A stretch of 64,000 nt of DNA from Chromatiaceae bacterium (GTDB taxonomy: Bacteria; Pseudomonadota; Gammaproteobacteria; Chromatiales; Chromatiaceae): contig JACKMT010000002.1 of assembly GCA_024235255.1 (NCBI GenBank), positions 1 to 64,000 on the forward strand, read 5' to 3'. Both the position numbers and the translations under genes were made by a program. The notes under the pieces were generated by a model. That model made no database searches. It had not been told where the DNA came from and worked only from the letters and a program-made list of their open reading frames with translations. Below are positions 7,874 through 16,605 of the stretch, in pieces. Numbering within the stretch: position 1 is the first letter of the stretch; each line of letters starts with the position of its first letter.

Positions 7874-8069
7874 CACCGGGGGTCGATGCTGGCGTGGGTC
7901 GTATGGGTTCAAAAAACCGACCTTCCAACCCAGACCATCGCTCACAATCCTCTTCGTGTCCATGCGTGTAGAGAAGTACGCCGGTCACTCCGGATCCCCG
8001 AACTCCTTGCCAACTCCACCGACAGAGTTCAAAGTTGCCCGACCATCCGGACTGAAGGTAACCCGATAG

Positions 8070-8735
8070 ATGACACGACTGTTGTTGGTGGAAGACGACG
8101 CACTGCTGGGCGATGGGATCAGAAAAATCCTCGTTCAGCGAGGGGATGAGGTGGAATGGGCGCAAGATGGCGAAAGCGCGCTGGCCAGTGTGGCGGAGGG
8201 CGGACAAGAGCTGATTTTACTGGATCTGAATCTACCCGGCATATCCGGGCTCGACATCCTGCAGCGCCTCCGTTCGGCGGGAAACGACATCCCGATACTG
8301 GTGCTTACCGCCCGTGGCGAAGTCGCCGACCGCGTGCGTGCGCTGGACTACGGCGCCGACGATTATCTGATCAAACCCTTTGCTATCGATGAACTCAGCG
8401 CCCGCATCAGAGCGTTACGGCGGCGTGCATCGGGTGTGACCGATGACCGTTTGTGCCACGGCGAGCTGATCATGGATATCTCCGCGCATGTCGTCCTGTT
8501 GGCGGAGCAACCGGTGGCGCTGTCGGTGCGGGAATTCGGATTGCTGCAGATACTGCTGGAAAACCGGGGAAGGGTATTATCGCGCAAACAGCTGGAAGAG
8601 CGGCTCTACGGCTGGGAGGACGAGATCGCCAGCAACTCGGTCGAAGTGCATGTCCACAATCTGAGAAAAAAGCTGGCCGGCGACCTGATCCGTACCGTCA
8701 GAGGGGTGGGCTACGTTATCGAAAAGGCGGAGTGA
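8070..8735 (+). CDS. OmpR-family response regulator (PmrA/QseB-like)
   Basis: A 221-residue DNA-binding response regulator. The receiver domain has the acidic pair Glu8/Asp9-Asp10, phospho-acceptor Asp52 (ILLDLNLPG), Thr80 and Lys102. The C-terminal half is a winged helix ending in RTVRGVGYVIEK, typical of the OmpR/PhoB class. It is followed one base later by its histidine kinase gene and then by the multihaem cytochrome gene. That promoter has a YTTAAK-N5-YTTAAK repeat, the kind bound by PmrA/QseB regulators. Confidence 0.94.
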   Translation: MTRLLLVEDDALLGDGIRKILVQRGDEVEWAQDGESALASVAEGGQELILLDLNLPGISGLDILQRLRSAGNDIPILVLTARGEVADRVRALDYGADDYLIKPFAIDELSARIRALRRRASGVTDDRLCHGELIMDISAHVVLLAEQPVALSVREFGLLQILLENRGRVLSRKQLEERLYGWEDEIASNSVEVHVHNLRKKLAGDLIRTVRGVGYVIEKAE

Positions 8736-8736
8736 T

Positions 8737-10080
8737 ATGAACCAGTCGCTGCGCTCCCGCCTGCTCGCCCTGATATTGATCAGCTTTGTGCTCGGCTGGC
8801 TGATCATTTCCGGGTTTGCCTGGTGGCGGGCGACAGCGCAGGCAAACGCCCTGTTCGATAATCAGCTGGCGCAGCTGGCGGATCTGATCGCGGTCATCAC
8901 GACGCATGAGGCCGGCGAACAGGATCTGCACCAGTTCGAATCGGACCTGCAGCAATCGGCGGTCCATTATTCACCGCTGTTTCAGGTGTGGTCGGCCGGC
9001 GGACGCCTGTTGGTCCGGGGGCCGCAGGCCCCCAGCGTCCCGCTCTCTGCAAATACCAACCCTGGTTATAGTGACGAAACGCTGGATAGTTACCGGCTGC
9101 GGGTCTATACACGGTATACCGCCGATAAGATGCATCGGATTCAAGTGGCGCAGGAGGTTGCCGGCAGGCAGGCACAGCTGCATGCGTTTGTGCGCGGCAG
9201 CCTGACCCCACTGCTGCTGGCGCTGCCGATGATTGGATTGCTCTGGTTCGCGATCGAACGCGCGTTGGCACCATTAAAGCGCCTGGCAAAAGAGATCGGT
9301 TCACGCACTCCCGGCAACCTGGAACCGATCGCCATTAGCTGCATACCCAAAGAGGTGAGCGTGCTGGTGGATTCGATCAACGGACTGCTTGGCCGGCTGC
9401 ACGCCTCGTTGGAGAGGTACAGCCGTTTTACCGCAGATGCCGCGCATGAACTGCGTACACCGCTGGCCGGTTCGGTGACCCAAATCCATGCAGCGCTGGA
9501 TTCGACTGACGCCGGCGAACGCCGGGATTCATTGCGGCTGGCGCTTAATGGTTTGTCGAGGCTGCACCATTTGCTGGAGCAGCTGTTGCTCCTCGCACGG
9601 CTGGAGCCCGACGCAGCGGAGATTGAGTTCGCGACACTCGACCTGAATGCGCTGGCGGTTGAGGTGGCCTCCGAGTACGCGCCCCGTGCGATGGAAAAAG
9701 AGATCACGTTCGAATTCTTGGCACCGGAACCGGTCGTTTTTAAGGGTGTGCGGGAGTTAATCGCCGTCGCGCTGAGAAATCTGCTGGACAATGCAGTGCG
9801 AGCCACTGCTCCTGGAGGGAAGATAATCCTCAGCCTGCAGCCGCTCGAACGATCCATTCGACTGCAGGTGGAGGACACCGGCAGCGGCATACCCGACCAG
9901 GAAAAAGCCCGGGTTTTCGAACGTTTCCACCGCCTGCCGGACACCAAGGGCGAGGGCAGTGGGCTGGGACTGTCGATCGTCAAGAGCACTGTAGCACTGC
10001 ATCACGGATCCATATCACTTGATGATCGCGAACCGGGTCAGGGTTTACGGATTACGATCGAATTTCCTATAAAAACATAA
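8737..10080 (+). CDS. Sensor histidine kinase partner (PmrB/QseC-like)
   Basis: A 447-residue inner-membrane kinase. TM1 spans about residues 9-30 and TM2 155-173. They enclose a periplasmic sensor of roughly 125 residues, and a HAMP-like linker follows. The phospho-acceptor is His237 in FTADAAHELRTPLAG. The ATPase domain has LRNLLDNAVRA (N box), VEDTGSGIP (G1) and GEGSGLGLSIV (G2). Its signal is not deducible from sequence. Gene order suggests it controls the downstream periplasmic or outer-surface cytochrome. Confidence 0.94.
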   Translation: MNQSLRSRLLALILISFVLGWLIISGFAWWRATAQANALFDNQLAQLADLIAVITTHEAGEQDLHQFESDLQQSAVHYSPLFQVWSAGGRLLVRGPQAPSVPLSANTNPGYSDETLDSYRLRVYTRYTADKMHRIQVAQEVAGRQAQLHAFVRGSLTPLLLALPMIGLLWFAIERALAPLKRLAKEIGSRTPGNLEPIAISCIPKEVSVLVDSINGLLGRLHASLERYSRFTADAAHELRTPLAGSVTQIHAALDSTDAGERRDSLRLALNGLSRLHHLLEQLLLLARLEPDAAEIEFATLDLNALAVEVASEYAPRAMEKEITFEFLAPEPVVFKGVRELIAVALRNLLDNAVRATAPGGKIILSLQPLERSIRLQVEDTGSGIPDQEKARVFERFHRLPDTKGEGSGLGLSIVKSTVALHHGSISLDDREPGQGLRITIEFPIKT

Positions 10081-10122
10081 AGTTAATCTCCATGCTCGTA
10101 TTGTGACGAATATCCGGTCCGA

Positions 10123-10162
10123 CTTAAGCGTGCTTTAAGTTGGGTTTGTTAGCTTCTGTTAT
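10123..10162 (+). promoter_or_regulatory. PmrA/QseB-like box and promoter of the multihaem cytochrome gene
   Basis: CTTAAG (10123-10128), five bases, then TTTAAG (10134-10139) matches the direct-repeat YTTAAK-N5-YTTAAK bound by PmrA/QseB-type regulators. The second half-site sits at the -35 position. After 17 bp comes TGTTAT (10157-10162) as -10. This is the usual layout for activation by this class of regulator, and such a regulator is encoded directly upstream. Confidence 0.65.
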
Positions 10163-10252
10163 GCAGAACGATGCGGTCGGTCAGTCGACCGGTTAATCGG
10201 ACGGAAGCGACAGGCAGATGGATTAAATCTACTTGTTGAGACGTTAAACAAA

Positions 10253-10270
10253 GCAGGAAATTTTTCCTGC
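10253..10270. repeat. Perfect inverted repeat in the cytochrome gene leader
   Basis: GCAGGAAA, two T, then TTTCCTGC form a perfect 8-bp palindrome 34 bases before the cytochrome start codon. It could be an RNA hairpin, an operator or an mRNA stability element. No known consensus was recognised. Confidence 0.45.
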
Positions 10271-10303
10271 AACCGATCAATACCTCAGAGGGGAATAGCC
10301 AGG

Positions 10304-12790
10304 ATGTTCAATAAAAAGTCACTGCTAAGCTCATTAATCACGTTGGCTCTGCTATTGGCAATTCCGGGTGCTGCCTCAGCGGGCGACGGGTTTCGCATTG
10401 AAGAAGCCAAGTGGGACCAGGAGGAGAATCGGCTCACTGTCAAAGGCAAGGGACGGGAAGGAAGAACAGTCACTCTACGCTACGCCAGCAACTATAGTGA
10501 GATTGCCAGTCAGCGGATCGATGGAGATGAATGGAGATTCCGTGAACGCAATCTCTCTCCCGTGCCCTGCCGTGTCCGGGCTGAACAATCCGATGGAAAA
10601 ACCGCGGAAAAGAGCGTCGATAACGCGCCGGCCAACTGCGACAACAACAGCGGCAGCGGTGGAACAGCCGGTGGAGGCGGAACCACGCCGTTGGCGGGCA
10701 ACTTCACCATTCTGGCCGCAAACGACCTGGGCATGCACTGTGCCGATCAGGATTACCGGATCTTCAGCATTCTGCCGCCCTACAACGTCCTCAACGCCCA
10801 GGTGCTCGAAAAAGGCAAGGAACCGAGGATCCTCTCCCCCGACGACGGTGTGACGGTGACCTATTCCGCCATCGAGTCCAATATCCAGGATCCAGACGGC
10901 GCCGAACTCCCTCCGATCGCGACTGACTCAGTCACCGCAACCAGCCAAAACGCCCCGGGTATATTCAAGTCGAATTTCTGGGAACCGGCTGGCTATGATG
11001 CGAATGGCTTTTTAACCTACGCACCTCTCTATCCGTCAAATCCAACAGGGCCGCTGGGATATGGCGTACTTGAGCTATTTCCGTTCGTGGCTGATCTCGG
11101 ACTGCCTGCACCGAACCTGGTGTTGCTCTACTTCGGACCGGATGGCATCCCCGGCACGGCTGATGACTTCGGACCGGACGGACTCCCCGGCACCGGTGAC
11201 GAACCGCTAACAGCACACCAGACGGCGATGCCGGGTATTGCAAATGTGCCGCAGCACTTCGAGGGATACGTCAGGGATCTGCCATTTTTCGTCGACCTGC
11301 CGATCGGCTATACCGTGGAGAACTTCAAACGCTTCACCGCCGAGGGGGTACCGATACTGCCGGTGGATGATCAGGGCCGGGAAAACCCCTATCCGCTGAT
11401 GCGGGTCGAGGCCAGGGATGAGAGCACCGACGCGGTGCTGGCGCAGGTCGATGTGGTGTTACCGGTCGCCTCCGAGGCCGACTGCCAGCAGTGTCACGCC
11501 AGCCAGAACGTGTGTGATTTCACCACCCAGTACACACTGATCTGCGACGATATCGCCAATTCGGATCCAAGCATCGATTTCATTGAAGATGCGGCGGATG
11601 CACCGGGAGAGACCCCGGAACAGCAGGTGCTCAATGCGGCCAAGATCAACATCCTGAGGCTGCATGACAAGAAACACGCCACCACGCTGGATGCACAGCG
11701 CAACATCGTCTGCGCCAGCTGCCACTACACGCCGGCGCTGGACCTGGCCCACCTCGGGCCCAACAACGACAACGGCAAGGAGCAGCTGGAGCACATTTCG
11801 ATGTCCCGCGCGATGCACGCCTCACACGGCAACCTGAACAAACAGCCGCAATTCAGCCATCTGTTCCCCGACATGCCCCCGCCGGGAGCGGTCGGGCGCA
11901 CGCCAGAGGAGCAGGAGAGCATTCTGCAGGCGGCCTGCTACAACTGCCATCCGGGCAAGCGCACCAAGTGTCTGCGCGGCGCGATGGGCGGAGGCGGCAT
12001 CGTCTGTCAGGACTGCCACGGTCAGATGGCGCAGGTCGGCGACGACTTCTCCGCAGGTTTGGCGAGCGGCAGCGGTCTCGATCTGGACAAGCGCGTCCCC
12101 TGGGCCAACGAACCGAAGTGTCAATCCTGCCATATCGGGGATGTGCTGCAGGTCTCCAGTCTGCAAAACAGCGGCGAGCTTGACGATGTCAGTGTCAATG
12201 CCTCCGACAACCAGGGCAACAACGACGGACTGCGCGCCAATCTGGCCTACTATTTGTCCAATCACCGCAGCAACGGCGGCCCGGACAATCTGGCACTGCT
12301 CGATTTCAGCGGTTCGCGTTTTGCCTCCAACAAGCCGCTCTACCGCCTGAGCGGCGGCGATGACGGCAGCGGCAAAGGCCACGGCGGGCTGAGCTGCGAA
12401 GGCTGCCACGGCAGCACCCACGCGATCTGGCCGAACAAAAATGCGCTGGCCAACGACAACCGGGCAGCCGAAGGCCTGCAGGGCCACAGCGGGACCATCA
12501 TCGAGTGCAGCACCTGCCATGAGGGCGATCTGGGCATGACCCTGAAGGGACCGCACGGTATGCATCCGGTGGGTGACACCTATTTCGCCAGGGAGCACGA
12601 CGATTTTGCTAAAAATAATCGAAGCGCCTGCCAATCCTGCCATGGCATTGATGGTGAAGGCAGTGTGTTGTCAAGGACAGCCGCCGATCGACTGCTGCAG
12701 GCCAAAGAGGATCACATCAGCGTCTCATTTGCGAGAGGCACTCCGGTAGGCTGCGGTGACTGTCACGAAAACAAGCTGAGAAATCCGTAA
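10304..12790 (+). CDS. Nine-haem c-type cytochrome, secreted
   Basis: An 828-residue exported protein with a signal peptide (SLITLALLLAIPGAASA). Nine CXXCH haem sites are visible, near residues 392, 469, 545, 568, 606, 698, 735, 776 and 817. All are in the C-terminal half. The N-terminal half has an NDLGMHCADQDYRIF segment of the type seen in large surface cytochromes of methanotroph-like bacteria. It also has a Gly/Ser linker (about 114-130) and an Asp/Gly-rich run, FGPDGIPGTADD repeated as FGPDGLPGTGDE, that may bind calcium. It could be an electron conduit or a periplasmic oxidoreductase; no substrate can be assigned. It stands alone behind its own two-component system. Confidence 0.88.
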   Translation: MFNKKSLLSSLITLALLLAIPGAASAGDGFRIEEAKWDQEENRLTVKGKGREGRTVTLRYASNYSEIASQRIDGDEWRFRERNLSPVPCRVRAEQSDGKTAEKSVDNAPANCDNNSGSGGTAGGGGTTPLAGNFTILAANDLGMHCADQDYRIFSILPPYNVLNAQVLEKGKEPRILSPDDGVTVTYSAIESNIQDPDGAELPPIATDSVTATSQNAPGIFKSNFWEPAGYDANGFLTYAPLYPSNPTGPLGYGVLELFPFVADLGLPAPNLVLLYFGPDGIPGTADDFGPDGLPGTGDEPLTAHQTAMPGIANVPQHFEGYVRDLPFFVDLPIGYTVENFKRFTAEGVPILPVDDQGRENPYPLMRVEARDESTDAVLAQVDVVLPVASEADCQQCHASQNVCDFTTQYTLICDDIANSDPSIDFIEDAADAPGETPEQQVLNAAKINILRLHDKKHATTLDAQRNIVCASCHYTPALDLAHLGPNNDNGKEQLEHISMSRAMHASHGNLNKQPQFSHLFPDMPPPGAVGRTPEEQESILQAACYNCHPGKRTKCLRGAMGGGGIVCQDCHGQMAQVGDDFSAGLASGSGLDLDKRVPWANEPKCQSCHIGDVLQVSSLQNSGELDDVSVNASDNQGNNDGLRANLAYYLSNHRSNGGPDNLALLDFSGSRFASNKPLYRLSGGDDGSGKGHGGLSCEGCHGSTHAIWPNKNALANDNRAAEGLQGHSGTIIECSTCHEGDLGMTLKGPHGMHPVGDTYFAREHDDFAKNNRSACQSCHGIDGEGSVLSRTAADRLLQAKEDHISVSFARGTPVGCGDCHENKLRNP

Positions 12791-12796
12791 CATCGC

Positions 12797-12838
12797 ATCG
12801 CCCGGCATGTGGATGGTACAAATCCACATGCCGGCGAT
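12797..12838. terminator. Bidirectional stem-loop between convergent genes
   Basis: CGGCATGTGGAT (12803-12814) pairs perfectly with ATCCACATGCCG (12822-12833), with further flanking pairs. It lies between the stops of the cytochrome gene and the convergent gene at 12840. There is no strong T-run on either side, so termination may be partial or the stem may protect mRNA ends. Confidence 0.55.
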
Positions 12839-12839
12839 A

Positions 12840-13286
12840 TCAATCCCGAATCAGCCTGACACGCATATGCCCGATCTCTTTGTAGATGATCGACAGCGGC
12901 CGTTTATTAGAAAGTGTAATAATCTTCGCGCCGGGACCGTACATGAAATGCGATGTCAGATACAGATGTGAATCTGCAGCGGACTCCAGTACGCTTTTGA
13001 TCGCAGACATCGCAGGATGATCCAAGAATGCCGCTAGCTCAATCTGCATGTTACCGATGCGCACACTGCAATTGCTCAGCGTCAGCAGCGGTGCCTCAAT
13101 TGTCCTCAGAACCTCGCGATAGAGCGGCTTGGTCATGTGTTGAGGCAGAATGAAGCCAACCTGATCCTCGCCCAGCAGCCAGCTTATACCGTCCGCCCCT
13201 TTAGGCAAGCTGTTGTGTTCTCCAAAAGCCTGACACCAACCCCTGAAGTAGGCAGAAAAACGCTGGAGCTCGTACTCATCCATCAT
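12840..13286 (-). CDS. Hypothetical protein, 148 residues
   Basis: I do not recognise this protein. It has no signal peptide or membrane segment. The sequence is a mixed alpha/beta composition with aromatic-rich ends (YELQRFSAYFRGWCQAF and IIYKEIGHMRVRLI). An AT-rich region with no close neighbour on the same strand lies upstream. The full-length frame, convergent orientation and shared stem-loop with the cytochrome gene support it as a real gene. No role is assigned. Confidence 0.6.
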   Translation of the reverse strand: MMDEYELQRFSAYFRGWCQAFGEHNSLPKGADGISWLLGEDQVGFILPQHMTKPLYREVLRTIEAPLLTLSNCSVRIGNMQIELAAFLDHPAMSAIKSVLESAADSHLYLTSHFMYGPGAKIITLSNKRPLSIIYKEIGHMRVRLIRD

Positions 13287-13563
13287 GATTCGGCGTGTAC
13301 CGTTCCGCTATCGAATAAAGCGCTTTGTTTCACTTGTAATATATATGGAAATATTAGATAAAACCATTTTCTCCCGTTCGCAGATAGAAATTAAGGCTAG
13401 AGAACCCATGGTTTTGTTCCCGTCGCAGTTGGCGGGGTATTTTGAATCATTCAACAAGTATCAGCTTTCCCGCTTTGGCTAATCAAGCAGGCATGACGCA
13501 TACCGATTATTCCAAATTAGGAAGAAAAAGTGTTTTAGATTTTTTTTCTTCCGCCGAAAACAG
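13287..13563. other. AT-rich divergent intergenic region with an inverted repeat
   Basis: No gene is seen. An inverted repeat lies at 13520-13552: GGAAGAAAAA, a spacer, then TTTTTCTTCC. It could stop transcription from either side. The promoter for the unknown minus-strand gene must lie near the left end but was not identified. Confidence 0.45.
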
Positions 13564-13592
13564 TTGACACAGCAGGCGGCAAATCCTGTTTT
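13564..13592 (+). promoter_or_regulatory. Predicted sigma-70 promoter with structured leader
   Basis: TTGACA (13564-13569), a 17-bp spacer, then TGTTTT (13587-13592). The transcript would enter a nested hairpin at once (13594-13640: outer arms GGCGCTC/GAGCGC, inner arms CCAGGC/GCCTGG). It would reach the next start codon about 110 bases later. Confidence 0.4.
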
Positions 13593-13593
13593 A

Positions 13594-13640
13594 GGCGCTC
13601 GGTCTCCCAGGCGGCTAAAGCCTGGTACGCTGAGCGCGCC
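13594..13640 (+). other. Nested hairpin in the 5' leader
   Basis: Two stacked inverted repeats: outer GGCGCTC with GAGCGC, and inner CCAGGC-GGCTAAA-GCCTGG. It sits at the 5' end of the predicted leader of the coiled-coil gene. No known riboswitch class was matched. Confidence 0.4.
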
Positions 13641-13709
13641 AACCGCCTGGTCGTCTAACCGAAACACCTTCGTTTAGCAATTGGAATCGGACAACTGATC
13701 ACCTCTAGC

Positions 13710-14576
13710 ATGTCAACCAAACCACAGGACCCAAAACTTCAACAGGATATCGCGGCGATCGAAGATAAGCGCCGGATCCTTGAGCAGATGGTCAATATTG
13801 CACAGGCGATTGAGCATCTGCAGGTGAGCCTCGAGTCGGTACTGATACTGGGCGCTCCGTCCAGCGATCTGCCGGAAGAGGCGCTCAATCTCTACAGCTC
13901 CATCAGCGACAGCCTGCGAAATCTTCCGGTCAATAAAATCAAGGAGTACCTGAAAAACCTGGAAGCGATCATCAGGCGGCAGCTCGAACAGATACTGCAT
14001 TTTTCCGGCACCGATCTAACTGCCGACGACTCTGTCGAGCTGCTTTTCCTCTCGAGCGACGGGTCAGACCAGACACCGCTGGAGATGTTGGAAGAGTTCA
14101 AGAGAACCGCACAAACCGCGATCTCTTTGCGGGTACTGCTGAGGCGGCGGGGCGTCGCCAGCGCAGGTTCCCCATTGCCGGTAGCGCGTGAAACGATCGA
14201 GCAGCAGATCGCACTGCTGGAGGTTGAGGAGAAAAAGCAGCGCAGAAACGTCCGGCAAAAAGTTTCCGAGATGAAGGACGAGATTGCGAAAATGATCGAG
14301 AATCCCGCATACCCTGAGGGGTTGAAAGAGATTCTGAAGGGCGTGAGGAGAAACCTGGAAAAGGACCTGAACAGCATCGACAAGGGGCATAAACTGAGCA
14401 GTTTGAGTTTTGTCACCGATGCCGGTGAAATCACCGATATTCAGGAGGTGTCGTGTGACGAGTCGGCATCCGCAGACGCTGTACAGGAGCAGGAGCGAAG
14501 TCTGTCGGAATCCGCCCGCCTATGGCTTAACACACCCTGGGATGTCTCCTGGGAAGATGTCAGGCAGAGGCGATGA
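13710..14576 (+). CDS. Hypothetical coiled-coil protein, 288 residues
   Basis: A soluble, highly charged, mainly helical protein with long heptad stretches (about residues 10-60 and 165-235). There is no signal peptide, membrane helix or recognised enzyme motif. The C-terminus is acidic, with a Trp-rich end (WLNTPWDVSWEDVRQRR). I do not recognise the family. It is a single gene between an unknown minus-strand gene and the minus-strand sulfur locus, whose last gene ends 16 bp away in convergent orientation. Confidence 0.65.
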   Translation: MSTKPQDPKLQQDIAAIEDKRRILEQMVNIAQAIEHLQVSLESVLILGAPSSDLPEEALNLYSSISDSLRNLPVNKIKEYLKNLEAIIRRQLEQILHFSGTDLTADDSVELLFLSSDGSDQTPLEMLEEFKRTAQTAISLRVLLRRRGVASAGSPLPVARETIEQQIALLEVEEKKQRRNVRQKVSEMKDEIAKMIENPAYPEGLKEILKGVRRNLEKDLNSIDKGHKLSSLSFVTDAGEITDIQEVSCDESASADAVQEQERSLSESARLWLNTPWDVSWEDVRQRR

Positions 14577-14592
14577 CCGACGAATTTTTCAG

Positions 14593-15252
14593 TCAGCGCA
14601 GCTCCGCCTCCGCCGTGCTTTCAGCAGTGCGGTAGAGAGCCAGCAAGGCGGCAATCTCCTCGTCGGTGAAAGGATTATCCAGCCCGGTTGAGACGTCGCC
14701 GCGAATACCTGTCACCATACGTGCGGCAAACTCCCTATCTGACTCTGCTTTAGCCTGGTCGTAGAGCCTGAACGCCGGCCGTTCCGTATCTGTGAACGGG
14801 AAGTCGTGGCAAGCCGAGCAGAATGTTTTGTGCAGTCGGAGCGCGTTTTTAATACGTTCGGGAGGGACCTGCACCGAAAGTATACCGACACCCCGGAACG
14901 GGTAGGCCGAACTCAAATTGGAAAACTCGGCAGCCAGCTCGGCAAGCCGATTCTCCGCCAAAAGCAGACGTACCCTACCGACATCTGGAGTTGCAGCGGA
15001 AGCACCCCGCTCCTGATCTGCCAGACGCAAAAGCAGCGGCAGGCTGGAGAGGGAGCCCAATATCCGGTCGCGCAATCCGCGCACGTGCCGGTCGCTCAGA
15101 TTCTGGTCCAGCAGCTTTTCTGTATCGCCAAGCAGAACCTGCAACTCGGCGCCGGCGCGGCGCGCATGTTCACCTTCTGCGTCGACGCTGGCCGGAATGG
15201 CAGCCACCATTCCAGCCAGCAAAAGTACAACGTGTATTCGAACAAACACCAA
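14593..15252 (-). CDS. Periplasmic monohaem cytochrome c
   Basis: A 219-residue exported protein with a signal peptide (VVLLLAGMVAAIPASVDA). One haem site, FCSACHDFPF, lies at about residues 144-153. A helical N-terminal half precedes the haem domain, and the pattern ADQERGASAA hints at a second, degenerate helical repeat. It is the last gene of the sulfur locus, 20 bp after the periplasmic rhodanese, so it may accept electrons from a periplasmic sulfur reaction. That is inference. The start is TTG 15252 or GTG 15249; no strong ribosome binding site separates them. Confidence 0.78.
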   Translation of the reverse strand: MVFVRIHVVLLLAGMVAAIPASVDAEGEHARRAGAELQVLLGDTEKLLDQNLSDRHVRGLRDRILGSLSSLPLLLRLADQERGASAATPDVGRVRLLLAENRLAELAAEFSNLSSAYPFRGVGILSVQVPPERIKNALRLHKTFCSACHDFPFTDTERPAFRLYDQAKAESDREFAARMVTGIRGDVSTGLDNPFTDEEIAALLALYRTAESTAEAELR

Positions 15253-15272
15253 GACCAGTCAAAACGCACGAA

Positions 15273-16223
15273 CTACTTAATGCTTATCTTCTGCTCTACC
15301 GGCAGCGCTTTATCCGCAGTCCATTCGAGCATTGATCCGTCGTACAGCTTAGCCTCTTTGTTACCCATTATCTCTGAGCTGGCGAACCAGCCCAGACTTG
15401 CCCAGTGGCCGCTGTTGCAGAAGGATATCTCGTTACCGGTCGTTGGCACCTTAGCCGCCGCATAGAGCTGTTCGAGTTCGTTTTTCGGACGGAACGTGCC
15501 GCCGCCATTTTGTGTCACCCAGCTCTCCGGCAAATTGAGCGCGCCCGGAATGGTACCGCTGCGCGCGGCTTTTCCATGTTTGTTGATCCCAATGTATTGA
15601 TCATTGGGGCGGTGATCCACCAGCGGCACCCCGTTCTCCAACGCGGCTTTGACATCGGCCTTGCTGACGATCATCTCTTCCCTGAGTTTTGCCGTGAAGG
15701 TTTTGGCAACCGGGCTAACCATCCCTTTATCCAAAGGATTGACCGGTTTCTTGGTCTTCTCATCAACCTCTTTGGTGTAAGCCAGCATGCCGCCGTCGAG
15801 TATGGAAACATTGTCGTGGCCGAGCACCTTGAAGGTCCAATAGATACGCGTTGCGGTGCCCATGTCCAGCGCACTGCCACCATTCGGTATGATGACGACA
15901 TGAGTGGCATTATCGATGCCGAGCCCGCCGATCAGTTTCTCCAGCTTGTCCGTCGGCGCGAGCATGCCCGGCGTACCCTGCTTGTCCTTCACCCGCCAGC
16001 CATCCTTCGCATAGTCCGTATAAACCGCACCGGGTATATGTTCCCGCAGGTAGTCTGCCTTGGACAGACCCTCCAGATTGCCTCTTACATCAAGGAAGAC
16101 AATACCCGGCTGTCCGATGTTGCCCTTGACCCAGGCGACGTCCACCAGCGGCTGGTTGGCCCAAACCATGCCGGTCAACAGCAGTAACAGTGAAGTGACG
16201 ATTAATCTCGATACTTTTTTCAT
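15273..16223 (-). CDS. Periplasmic tandem-rhodanese sulfurtransferase
   Basis: A 316-residue thiosulfate/mercaptopyruvate-type sulfurtransferase with an N-terminal signal peptide (LIVTSLLLLLTGMVWA), so it acts in the periplasm. It has two rhodanese domains: an inactive N-terminal one (about 25-155) and a C-terminal one (about 185-305). The catalytic loop is SFCNSGHWASLGW with Cys269. A strong ribosome binding site (AAGGAGGAG) precedes the ATG. A 181-bp gap separates it from the DsrEFH-like trio upstream, so it may have its own promoter. Likely substrates are thiosulfate or polysulfane sulfur; the true donor is not deducible. Confidence 0.9.
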   Translation of the reverse strand: MKKVSRLIVTSLLLLLTGMVWANQPLVDVAWVKGNIGQPGIVFLDVRGNLEGLSKADYLREHIPGAVYTDYAKDGWRVKDKQGTPGMLAPTDKLEKLIGGLGIDNATHVVIIPNGGSALDMGTATRIYWTFKVLGHDNVSILDGGMLAYTKEVDEKTKKPVNPLDKGMVSPVAKTFTAKLREEMIVSKADVKAALENGVPLVDHRPNDQYIGINKHGKAARSGTIPGALNLPESWVTQNGGGTFRPKNELEQLYAAAKVPTTGNEISFCNSGHWASLGWFASSEIMGNKEAKLYDGSMLEWTADKALPVEQKISIK

Positions 16224-16404
16224 AGTTCTCCTCCTTTTTGCCGTCCGACAACGCTGTTTTCAGAAGTGCCGGATAGTTTCGCTTATGATTTATTTCTCCC
16301 CAGGGGAGAGATTGCGCTCTCAGAACTGGACACAACATAAAATCGCCTCAGTTGCACATTGAACCAACCAACCGCCCTCCTTCTCCGCCAACTCCAAGCT
16401 TAGC

Positions 16405-16605
16405 TTAAAGCGTCACGACTTTATCCGATTTCAGGATTTTCTCCAGCACCCGATCCCAGTCAGCGGTGGACATTACCGACGAATCAAGCTCCAGCCACTG
16501 CACGTTGCTACCATCGATCAACTGGACCGCCTGTGCTACCGTTATTGAGTCGGGAAATAGTCTGCTCTGCAGAATCAACAACGCGGGTTGGTTTGCATCA
16601 TTCAT
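16405..16605 (-). CDS. Short DsrH/TusB-like protein
   Basis: A 66-residue cytoplasmic protein. It starts with a beta-strand (PALLILQSRLFP) and ends DWDRVLEKILKSDKVVTL, which resembles the C-terminal end of TusB/DsrH. It is shorter than the usual 95 residues and has no cysteine, so the DsrH active-site Cys is missing. Its ATG overlaps the stop of the preceding DsrF-like gene (ATGA). The assignment rests on order (E-F-H) and the C-terminal pattern and is tentative. Confidence 0.55.
   Translation of the reverse strand: MNDANQPALLILQSRLFPDSITVAQAVQLIDGSNVQWLELDSSVMSTADWDRVLEKILKSDKVVTL

Noticed and set aside
10174..10191. Hairpin CGGTCG-N6-CGACCG upstream of the cytochrome gene
   Set aside because: No T-run and no position relative to the promoter that suggests termination; probably incidental.
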